A stretch of DNA of 9,673 bases from the NCBI GenBank assembly GCA_021809225.1, contig JAKBAL010000044.1:1-9673 (forward strand). The letters run 5' to 3'. Shown piece by piece: positions 1 through 5,888 of the stretch (its first letter is position 1; each line of letters starts with the position of its first letter). A model generated the notes under the pieces. The model saw only the letters and a list, made by a program, of their open reading frames with translations, made no database searches and was not told the DNA's origin. The translations under genes were made by a program, and so were the position numbers. The stretch comes from Pseudomonadota bacterium. GTDB lineage: Bacteria; Pseudomonadota; Alphaproteobacteria; UBA9655.

Positions 1-23
1 CCTACGCTGTTAAAGAATTCAGG

Positions 24-575
24 TTAAGAAGGTTGTTTTGCGAGGAAAAAAGCAGATAGCTTTGTGTCCTTCATTTTACTTCCGCGAGAAGAGCCAAATT
101 CAAAAGCGTAGGCATCTTTAAGACAAGAGCCAAAAATCCCTGCAACGGTTGAGATAATCCCTACGGCCTCTCCGGGCAGACTCATCCGATAAAGAGTAAT
201 GGTGATCAAGCAGGCAATCAGGCCTAAGGCTGCAGAAATAACCATGATATCGGCGCGTAAATTGCTTCGACCGGCTTGTGCTAAGGCAATATCGCGAAGG
301 CGGGCGTTTTCTCTATCCTTGACTTCCTCTAAATCTAATTCGTGGGCCATTTTTTGAACAGCTTGTTGAAACTCAAGAGCTTTTTTAGGATCTGCTTTCA
401 AAGAGTGGAGAATTTGTAAGGGTTCTTTTTCTCGTGTAATAGACTGAGCAATGTTGACCACTTTTTGGGCTGTTGCGTGACCATTTTCTCTCCCCAGCCA
501 ACGAGCGATAAGAGGAACAAACTCGGTTAAGGCATGGGCAAGAGGGAGGAGCGGAAAACTCATATCTAGCCTCAT
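24..575 (-). CDS. putative phage holin, GTA-type 3TM family
   Basis: Probably the holin that permeabilises the inner membrane so that the endolysin encoded just upstream can reach peptidoglycan. The N-terminal helix (about residues 6-28) is amphipathic and ends in ARWLG. A charged, largely helical middle (about 35-100) follows, then two hydrophobic segments at about 108-128 and 135-154, and a basic tail with the block FEFGSSRGSKMKD (158-170). This arrangement matches what I recall of the gene-transfer-agent holin family (PF11351), whose members are of similar size. The first ATG overlaps the endolysin stop as ATGA but has no Shine-Dalgarno sequence. An ATG at codon 5 (position 563) has GAGG six bases upstream and may be the true start. 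The gene is last in the visible transcript and ends 23 bases from the window edge. Confidence 0.72.
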   Translation of the reverse strand: MRLDMSFPLLPLAHALTEFVPLIARWLGRENGHATAQKVVNIAQSITREKEPLQILHSLKADPKKALEFQQAVQKMAHELDLEEVKDRENARLRDIALAQAGRSNLRADIMVISAALGLIACLITITLYRMSLPGEAVGIISTVAGIFGSCLKDAYAFEFGSSRGSKMKDTKLSAFFLAKQPS

Positions 576-988
576 CTATCAAGTTTATAAAAAATATGAT
601 GACCGACGCGAAGCGTGACTTTTTCTGCTTTTGCCCAAAAGGGCTTGGACGTCAAGGCATGATAATGGTCGCTATCTCTCGTTAAATCAGGCCATATGCC
701 CTTTATCGTTTTGTGAGCAACTGTTCTGCACAATTTAAAAAGGGGATCTTTTTCAAGGTCTTCTTGTTGAATTAGAGGGCGATTGGGATCATTACTATCC
801 CAACAAGAGAATTGATGTGGCTTTAAGCAGACTTCTGTTAGCGTTTTGCCATATTTCCCTCCTCTTTTGAAACGATTCATAATAACATTCGCCACGGTTA
901 TAAGGGCTATCGGACCGTTTTGCGCATATTCGCCTCGGGCTTCCCCATAAAGTGTGCGGGTACACACATCAAGGTCATGATCCGTCAT
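572..988 (-). CDS. phage endolysin, SleB-like cell wall hydrolase (Hydrolase_2)
   Basis: A 138-aa peptidoglycan hydrolase expected to act as the lysis enzyme. Family landmarks of SleB/Hydrolase_2 (PF07486) are present in order: TLYGEARGE at residues 12-20 with probable catalytic Glu16, a VIMNR block at 35-39, QFSCW at 59-63, the DHYH block at 107-110, and a C-terminal VGHHIFY at 128-134. There is no signal peptide, so release should depend on the adjacent holin. The reading frame opens ten codons further upstream, at position 1018. The start at 988 is preferred because AAGGAGA lies seven bases before it and its ATG overlaps the stop of the preceding gene as ATGA. The family is best known from spore cortex lytic enzymes, but it is common as a lysin in alphaproteobacterial prophages. 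Which glycosidic bond is cut cannot be read from the sequence. Confidence 0.88.
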   Translation of the reverse strand: MTDHDLDVCTRTLYGEARGEYAQNGPIALITVANVIMNRFKRGGKYGKTLTEVCLKPHQFSCWDSNDPNRPLIQQEDLEKDPLFKLCRTVAHKTIKGIWPDLTRDSDHYHALTSKPFWAKAEKVTLRVGHHIFYKLDR

Positions 989-1509
989 TGGATGTCTCCT
1001 TTCAGAAGTTGTTGCCATGTCTTTCCGTTAAAAAAGATAAGAGTTGGATCGTTTTTTCCTAACAAGAGTGCAAGTTTTCCCAAGGATTCTTCTTTCTGTA
1101 ACGTGGCTTTTTCATAAAGGGGGAGTGAGGATGAAGGTGGTTTTGGGAGGGACAAAATTTCTTGCCAGAAATGGTTGTTTTGTTCCCAGAGGGTACTGGT
1201 ATGATCTTTTATGCAGCTATAAAGGGAAGTCTCATAAGTAACGAGATCCAGCTTTTTATAAAGTGTTTGCGGAAACCATTTGCCACGGAGAATAAGGGTT
1301 GGTTTAGGTAAAGTGAAGGTTCCAAAGTCTGTTCCAAAAGTTCCTATGAGCGTCATTTGATCTCCTTGAACTTGGATAGTCCCAATTCCCTCTCCCGCCT
1401 CTGGATGGGTTTCAAGAGTTTTTAAACGTGTTTCGAGCTCTCTAAAATTGCCGTCGATTTCTTCAGCGGTTAATGGAGCGCCCTTTGCAAAACGATAGGT
1501 TATCGACAT
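985..1509 (-). CDS. phage tail/fibre-like structural protein with CBM-like motif
   Basis: A 174-aa putative virion protein, probably part of a tail tip or fibre. The N-terminus has the block PLTAEEIDGNF (12-22) followed by a short heptad-like helix (23-34), a pattern I associate with phage fibre and tail-tip proteins. The middle carries an aromatic/cysteine module: Trp78, Pro80, Thr82, Tyr84, Val90, Tyr92, Tyr97, Cys99, His103 and Trp115. This resembles the chitin-binding-type (CBM5/12-like) fold and recurs in the 607-aa tail protein of this window. The ATG at 1509 has a near-perfect AAGGAGG seven bases upstream, placed directly after an intrinsic terminator. The stop overlaps the endolysin start by 4 nt, so translation of the two is probably coupled. 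Sugar binding is inferred from the motif only, and no enzymatic signature is seen. Confidence 0.6.
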   Translation of the reverse strand: MSITYRFAKGAPLTAEEIDGNFRELETRLKTLETHPEAGEGIGTIQVQGDQMTLIGTFGTDFGTFTLPKPTLILRGKWFPQTLYKKLDLVTYETSLYSCIKDHTSTLWEQNNHFWQEILSLPKPPSSSLPLYEKATLQKEESLGKLALLLGKNDPTLIFFNGKTWQQLLKGDIQ

Positions 1510-1534
1510 GATATTGCCTCCTTAGGGGGAAAGA

Positions 1535-1569
1535 AAAAGGCCCGTCTTCAGAAGAAAGACGGGCCTTTT
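1535..1569 (-). terminator. strong intrinsic terminator (near-symmetric hairpin)
   Basis: A perfect 14-bp inverted repeat (1535-1548 with 1556-1569) encloses a 7-nt loop. On the minus strand the GC-rich arm runs into the U-rich tract TTTTTCTTT, the classic Rho-independent form. On the plus strand the following sequence is TTTTGTG, so termination there would be weaker. It lies 22 nt past the stop of the 287-aa gene and 25 nt before the start of the 174-aa gene. It therefore separates the tail and lysis groups although both are transcribed in the same direction. Confidence 0.88.
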
Positions 1570-1590
1570 GTGTTTATAAAGTTATTTGAC

Positions 1591-2454
1591 TTATTTCGAA
1601 GGGTTGAAATAAACGTTGATGAATGTGGTATCCCCATGGATAGGTTCGCACAGAAATGAGGAAAATTGCGTTTCCCCAAGCTCAGTTGATACGTTGATAT
1701 GGGCATATCCTGCAGCAAGTGCTGCAGGAAGGGATAAATACTCTTCTTTTTGTGGATCAGGATTAAAAATGATGCCCCTTCCTCCCTTTGGAGGAAGAAT
1801 TTGTTGTTGTTGTAATGCTGAAGAGCTAACGAGTCTCACCCGTGTTTGGTTATGGGTTGAGGTAAGAGAGTAATAGATCTGCTGAATCTTATCCAAAGCA
1901 ATGCCTTCTTTGTAATACCCGCCATATCCCCGCAAAATACACGCATCAAGAATTCCTGGCGGGGAAGTTAAAACCTGACCTGACTCAAAGGTTGTGTGTC
2001 GTTCTTGATGATTTTGGGATTCAACTCGGAAAGGCTTAACATAAATTGTTTGTCCAATTTCAAGTCGTCCTGATGACAAAGTTTTTCCCCGAAACGTAAA
2101 GGGCTTCCCTTGGTAAATGCCATGACCAATGTCTGTATAGTTAAGAGCAAGGGCTTGCCATTGTGAGTTTTCAATCTCTTGGTCATAACCAAAAGCAATA
2201 GCCTCCTTTTCATAGAGAAGAGTATTCTCGAGCGCCTCGCCTTCAGAAATTAATCCGACTTTGATTGTTTTATTGGTAAGAGGAAGGGGCTGGAGAGAAC
2301 ACCTTAAAATCAAGGTTTCAGCAACAATTTTGGTTTCTTCTATTAACGTACAGTCCGCGGGATGAAAAATCTCTAAGACTCCTTCTTCTTGATTGAGTTC
2401 AGGCAAGGGAGGTTCATAGCCTTCTGCAGAAGGCATAAAAGGAAGAATACGCAT
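1591..2454 (-). CDS. uncharacterised phage-region protein, 287 aa
   Basis: I do not recognise a family. The protein is soluble, without a signal peptide or membrane segment. It looks beta-rich, with alternating polar and aliphatic stretches and many Gln, Thr and Ser residues. A Gly/Tyr cluster RGYGGYYKEG lies at about residues 174-183, a short Gln run (QQQQ) at about 215-218 and a proline/glycine turn (PPKGGRG) just after it. The C-terminal part ends in an aromatic strand (FINVYFNPSK). Its place between the putative tail hub and the fibre-like and lysis genes suggests a tail-tip or distal tail protein, by position only. The start has only a weak purine-rich ribosome site (CGGAAAA), and no better alternative is close by. 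It follows the toxin-antitoxin pair by 55 nt and ends in front of the strong terminator. Confidence 0.6.
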   Translation of the reverse strand: MRILPFMPSAEGYEPPLPELNQEEGVLEIFHPADCTLIEETKIVAETLILRCSLQPLPLTNKTIKVGLISEGEALENTLLYEKEAIAFGYDQEIENSQWQALALNYTDIGHGIYQGKPFTFRGKTLSSGRLEIGQTIYVKPFRVESQNHQERHTTFESGQVLTSPPGILDACILRGYGGYYKEGIALDKIQQIYYSLTSTHNQTRVRLVSSSALQQQQILPPKGGRGIIFNPDPQKEEYLSLPAALAAGYAHINVSTELGETQFSSFLCEPIHGDTTFINVYFNPSK

Positions 2455-2509
2455 GGATTTTCCGAGGTTGTTATATGGGTTGGGGTTTTTTTAAAGAGAG
2501 TCTGATTGT

Positions 2510-2779
2510 TTACGCGTCATAGACTTTGTCACATTTCCCAATTTTAACAATGAGAATGCACAGTTTATGATCCTTAATATGACAAATAATGCGAAATTTT
2601 TCGACTCGGTAGCGCCAAAGCCCTGCCTTTGTATTTCCAAGCGGTTTTCCAAAATCCTTTGGATTTTTGGCGGTAAGTATCCTTTGTCTTATATAAGTTT
2701 GTATCTGCAGTTGCTCTGGCTTGGAAATTTTTTCAAGCTCTTTTAAAGCGCTTTCTTTAAATTTAATGGTCCAACCCAA
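2510..2779 (-). CDS. RelE/ParE-family toxin with altered active site
   Basis: The toxin partner of a type II toxin-antitoxin system. Family members are usually ribosome-dependent mRNA interferases, while ParE relatives poison gyrase. The length (89 aa) is normal. Visible hallmarks are the N-terminal WTIKF strand with the ALKELEKI helix (residues 3-18), GKPL (44-47), LWRYRVEKFRI (54-64), CHI and the C-terminal IGKCDKVY (80-87). The usual pattern at that end is IGxRxxVY; here a Cys (codon TGT) occupies the place of the conserved Arg that corresponds to Arg81 of E. coli RelE, while the final Tyr is kept. The start is TTG at 2779, supported by GGTGGAG seven bases upstream and by the M-x-W beginning typical of the family. 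It overlaps the antitoxin gene by 17 nt, so translation should be coupled. Activity is uncertain because of the Arg to Cys change. Confidence 0.87.
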   Translation of the reverse strand: MGWTIKFKESALKELEKISKPEQLQIQTYIRQRILTAKNPKDFGKPLGNTKAGLWRYRVEKFRIICHIKDHKLCILIVKIGKCDKVYDA

Positions 2780-2981
2780 GCTTTTTCTCCACCTCTTCTA
2801 AGGTATATTCTTTTTCGTTTTTTGAAAGACGAGCCAAAGCAATAAGATATTCTTCCCTATCTTCAAGGAATTCCTCAACAGCTTGTCGGATCAAATAACT
2901 TTTATTTCGGTCCAATTCATGGGAAAGATGATTAAGCCGTTTGTCAAGGCTGTCGGGGATTCGTATGCTAATTGTGGTCAT
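2763..2981 (-). CDS. ribbon-helix-helix antitoxin (RelB/CopG-like)
   Basis: A 72-aa antitoxin whose N-terminus matches the ribbon-helix-helix DNA-binding fold: a short strand TTISIRIP (2-9), helix A starting DSLDKRLNHLS (10-20), then the turn ELDRNKSYLIRQAVEEFLED with helix B (22-41). The charged C-terminal tail (about 42-72, rich in Glu, Lys and Leu) is the likely toxin-binding region that wraps the RelE-like partner. Such proteins repress their own operon as dimers, helped by the toxin. The ATG at 2981 has GGAGA six bases upstream, and a promoter with tandem TATTACA repeats sits directly in front. The gene order, antitoxin first and overlapping the toxin, is typical. It could stabilise the prophage or act in abortive infection; that role is inference. 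Confidence 0.9.
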   Translation of the reverse strand: MTTISIRIPDSLDKRLNHLSHELDRNKSYLIRQAVEEFLEDREEYLIALARLSKNEKEYTLEEVEKKLGLDH

Positions 2982-3007
2982 GAAGTTTCTCCATATTATA
3001 TATTATT

Positions 3008-3036
3008 ATTATGTAATATATTGTAATACAACGCAA
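3008..3036 (-). promoter_or_regulatory. promoter of the toxin-antitoxin operon with tandem operator
   Basis: On the minus strand TTGCGT (3036-3031) and CATAAT (3013-3008) are separated by 17 bp, a good sigma-70 arrangement. The spacer contains two direct copies of TATTACA (3028-3022 and 3018-3012) separated by 3 bp, a 10-bp period that puts both on the same face of the helix. This is what a ribbon-helix-helix dimer-of-dimers operator looks like, and it would block polymerase binding. A TATAAT at 3000-2995 also exists, but it lies too close to the ribosome site to be the main -10. Confidence 0.55.
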
Positions 3037-3044
3037 GACAAATT

Positions 3045-4868
3045 TTAACTTTTGATGACAACGTGCTTAGGTGCGGACCATGTTGCAGCCATCCTCACTG
3101 AAATAACGTGATCGAATATTTCTTTCGTTCTTAAGTCTTTAAAAAATAATTTAAGTCGTGTTGGTTTTTGAGAAAGCGCCTTTTTTAATCCAGAAGGAGT
3201 TTTGTAGAGATATTTGACAATTTCTGCCTCTTGCTCTTCAGGCCCATTGATGAGCTCAATTCCCCTTAAAAAGGGAGTTGTTCTCGTCTCTTGGAAAGGA
3301 GTTTTATCTGCATAGGTAAAATAGGTGAGTCCTGAGGATGTTTGGTGAATGGCATTTGCATTCACTTGATACATTTCTTCATAATCGTTTTCGAGTGCAT
3401 AGGAAGATGTGGGGGCTTCCTTTTGATCCATTTTATCAATCTTTCCTGTTCCCACGGAACAAAGCAGTGTGACTTGAACGAAACGTTCGCCAGTTTCTCC
3501 TTTTGCAAACAAAGTGTATTTTACCACTTTGCCTCTCACTTGATCGCCAGGTAAACGTGGATCAGTCAGGATAACGGTTGTATCGGTGGTAATATCTTTT
3601 AAGACTTCCCATGAACCTTCAAAAAAAACCTCGAGAGCTCGTGCACTTTTAGCGAGTTCTACTTTCGCCCGCTCCATCGCATGTTCTGCCGCTTGACGTC
3701 CGCGATCTGTTAAAAAGAAGGAAGCTCGAGCTGGATCGCCAAGAGGCGTGTGAAAAATCCTCTTCATCGTCCACTTCATTTGATCTTCCTCGAAAGAAAG
3801 GCCAGTACGATGTGTGGTATTACATCGATAGATCTTATTTTTATAAGATACTTTTGTTCCCTGGTAATACATTGTTTCAGGCTTCCAGGAATAAACGTTA
3901 GGATCTGGATTAATATTTTGTAGAGTAAAGTTTAGTACTTTTTGCTCACTTTCTCCTGGGTATAGGGGTTGAAAAGTGTGGTGGAGGGTGAAGTTAAGTG
4001 TTTCTTTCCTTTTCTGCTGGTATTGCCAGCCGACCCATAGGATGGGAGTAAACCAGTAACGTTGAAGACGATAGGATTGAGGTTGATCTTCCTCTCCCAA
4101 GAGGCACAGAGAAGGTGAATAATGGGGATAGAGCAGCGAAGAAGGAGAGGTGGAGTTAAGTTTGCTTTTGAGGATCCATATGCCTGAACGGCCCAAACGT
4201 TTACCGGATATGGGCCAATTTTTGAAAAGAGAATTTTTAGTATAAGTACTCACTTTTGAGAGAGGAAAGGCTCGGCGAAGGGAGGGAGATAAATTTTCAA
4301 CCCCATTTTCTGATTGGATCCAATGTGCGTGCACGTTAACTGTGCAAGCTTTAAATGGCTTTCTAACAAGCTTCATTTGCAGGCTGTCCTGAAAAAAGTT
4401 CTGATTTATAGAAAGTATTTGACGGCCCTTAAACCAGTCTGACCAAAAGAGATGGCCCTTCTTTCGATCACAATAAAGAGAAGCAGTTCGTGTTCCTTGA
4501 ATTTGTGCGAAGGAATCGTGATGCTCTGGACGGACCCAAAGGTCATCCCAATAAGGATAGGTGCGGCTTTTCTTTTGCAGCGATTCCATTTTTTCGGAAA
4601 AGTCAAAAGGTTTGGCGATTAATTCAACTTTCCTCAAACACCCCTCGATTTTTAAGGGAGCTCCCACGAGTTCTCCCTTAAAGAAAATTTCCTCATTGTC
4701 TCCTTGAATAAGTCCTTCCGTGCCTGTAGGGGGAAGAGAGGAATATCCATCAATCATAAGATGGGCTATTGCAAAATAATTTTCTTCTTGGGTAATTTCT
4801 AAATTGAATATTGAAAGGCTTTCTTTTTTGTAAATATAAAATGTTGGCCAATGCAAATAAATATTCAT
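3045..4868 (-). CDS. putative phage tail hub/baseplate protein, 607 aa
   Basis: The largest gene of the tail group. Three regions can be told apart. The N-terminal part (about 1-140) has a tail-hub-like stretch, EEIFFKGELVG (59-69), then a block with TRTASLYCDRKKG (126-138). A middle part contains the aromatic/cysteine module Trp328, Pro330, Thr332, Tyr334, Val340, Tyr342, Tyr347, Cys349, His353 and Trp366. This aligns without gaps to the module in the 174-aa fibre-like protein up to the His, and with one indel at the last Trp. The C-terminal part has a helix of Ala/Glu/Arg (about 388-407), then DPRLPGDQVRGKVV, a compact beta region, and the end HVISVRMAATW. No peptidase or lysozyme motif is evident. 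The start at 4868 has only a weak AAGAA ribosome site. The hub or baseplate role rests on size, position and these blocks, not on a certain family match. Confidence 0.6.
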   Translation of the reverse strand: MNIYLHWPTFYIYKKESLSIFNLEITQEENYFAIAHLMIDGYSSLPPTGTEGLIQGDNEEIFFKGELVGAPLKIEGCLRKVELIAKPFDFSEKMESLQKKSRTYPYWDDLWVRPEHHDSFAQIQGTRTASLYCDRKKGHLFWSDWFKGRQILSINQNFFQDSLQMKLVRKPFKACTVNVHAHWIQSENGVENLSPSLRRAFPLSKVSTYTKNSLFKNWPISGKRLGRSGIWILKSKLNSTSPSSLLYPHYSPSLCLLGEEDQPQSYRLQRYWFTPILWVGWQYQQKRKETLNFTLHHTFQPLYPGESEQKVLNFTLQNINPDPNVYSWKPETMYYQGTKVSYKNKIYRCNTTHRTGLSFEEDQMKWTMKRIFHTPLGDPARASFFLTDRGRQAAEHAMERAKVELAKSARALEVFFEGSWEVLKDITTDTTVILTDPRLPGDQVRGKVVKYTLFAKGETGERFVQVTLLCSVGTGKIDKMDQKEAPTSSYALENDYEEMYQVNANAIHQTSSGLTYFTYADKTPFQETRTTPFLRGIELINGPEEQEAEIVKYLYKTPSGLKKALSQKPTRLKLFFKDLRTKEIFDHVISVRMAATWSAPKHVVIKS

Positions 4869-4895
4869 TTTTTCTGTTCTTTATAAATAAGAGAG

Positions 4896-4924
4896 TTGAC
4901 AATGGGAGCAAGTGTTGGTAGACA
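4896..4924 (+). promoter_or_regulatory. candidate promoter of the DMT permease gene
   Basis: A consensus -35 hexamer TTGACA (4896-4901) is followed after 17 bp by TAGACA (4919-4924), a weak -10. The start codon at 4962 is about 38 nt downstream of that -10. A GGGA eight bases before the ATG is the only ribosome site. The 93-nt region is divergent and must also serve the minus-strand hub gene if that gene has a promoter of its own; a poor TTGCTC-18-TTTATA match is all I find for it. Confidence 0.35.
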
Positions 4925-4961
4925 ATAATACTTAAATTCGATTCATTATGGGATTTTTCCT

Positions 4962-5888
4962 ATGGAAACTCAAAAATCTTGGTTCAATTCAAAAGGTTAC
5001 CTTCAGGGCATTTTCTGGATGGTGATGGTATGTGTCGTGAGCAGCATGAACGATGCCCTGACCAAGCATGTGGGAAGTCATTTATCCGGTGCGGAAGTCG
5101 CCTTCTTCCGTTTTTTCTTTAGTACGCTGGTGCTCTTACCTTTTATGTTAGTTCGTGGAAAAAGTGCTTTTATAACTCATTATCCAGGAGCTCAGTGTAT
5201 TCGGGCCGTTTTGCTTGTTGTAGCCATGACTGCGTGGAGTTACGGTGTTGCTTCTCTTCCTTTGACACTTGCCACAACGATTAGCTTTACAACGCCCTTT
5301 TTTATCTTGCCCTTGGCTAAAGTCTTTTTAAAAGAGCATGTGGGATGGCAACGATGGGCTGCAACGATTCTTGGATTTTTGGGGATTATCGTCAGTATTC
5401 ACCCTACAGGTAATGCTTTTAATCCGATGGCCTTTGCTCTTATTATTTCAACGCTTATGTTTGCTTCTCTTGATGTTATCAATAAAAAGCTATTAACGGG
5501 AGATGAAAGTCTTCTCTGTATGCTGTTCTACTCAGGTCTAGGAACGGCTGTCTTAGGATTTATCCCTGCTGTTTTAACATGGCAAACGCCTACCTTAAAT
5601 GAACTTTTTTTTCTTCTGCTTTTAGGGGCAGGGGGGAGTTTAATTTTGTTCTGTCTCTTAAAAGCTTTTGCGGCGACAGAAGTTTCTGCTCTTCAATCTT
5701 TTAGGTACACAGAGTTTGTTCTGTCTGCGATGGTTGGAATTATTATTTTTCAAGAATTTCCAACAATTAGCACCCTTTTAGGGGCTGCCATTATTGTTCC
5801 TTCAACTTTTTATATTGCGATTTATGAAACGCGTCAGCAATCGAGGAGAGCGATACAAGAAAAGTTTGCCCTGCAAAATGCGGCTTAG
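4962..5888 (+). CDS. DMT superfamily (EamA) transporter
   Basis: An inner-membrane permease of 308 aa with about ten hydrophobic segments arranged as two EamA repeats (about residues 14-147 and 155-290). Visible landmarks are the first helix with SSMNDALTKH (27-36), the FFRFFFSTL block in helix 2, the loop-helix TTISFTTPFFILPLAKVFLKE (105-125) containing the conserved Pro and the terminal Lys-Glu, and the repeat-2 equivalent ending FQEFP (263-267). The C-terminal tail is short and charged. DMT carriers move metabolites, amino acids or nucleotide-like compounds. Rickettsial members include an S-adenosylmethionine importer, but the substrate here cannot be read from sequence. It is the only plus-strand gene, carries its own promoter candidate, and its stop codon abuts the stop of the convergent tail gene with no base between and no terminator. 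It looks like cargo in the phage late region. Confidence 0.9.
   Translation: METQKSWFNSKGYLQGIFWMVMVCVVSSMNDALTKHVGSHLSGAEVAFFRFFFSTLVLLPFMLVRGKSAFITHYPGAQCIRAVLLVVAMTAWSYGVASLPLTLATTISFTTPFFILPLAKVFLKEHVGWQRWAATILGFLGIIVSIHPTGNAFNPMAFALIISTLMFASLDVINKKLLTGDESLLCMLFYSGLGTAVLGFIPAVLTWQTPTLNELFFLLLLGAGGSLILFCLLKAFAATEVSALQSFRYTEFVLSAMVGIIIFQEFPTISTLLGAAIIVPSTFYIAIYETRQQSRRAIQEKFALQNAA

Noticed and set aside
989..1018. Longer endolysin start ten codons upstream
   Set aside because: The ATG at 988 has AAGGAGA at seven bases and an ATGA overlap with the previous gene. The extra residues lie across that ribosome site.
2995..3000. TATAAT as the -10 box of the toxin-antitoxin promoter
   Set aside because: Transcription would begin within the ribosome site, and no -35 lies 17 bp upstream. 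TTGCGT-17-CATAAT fits better.
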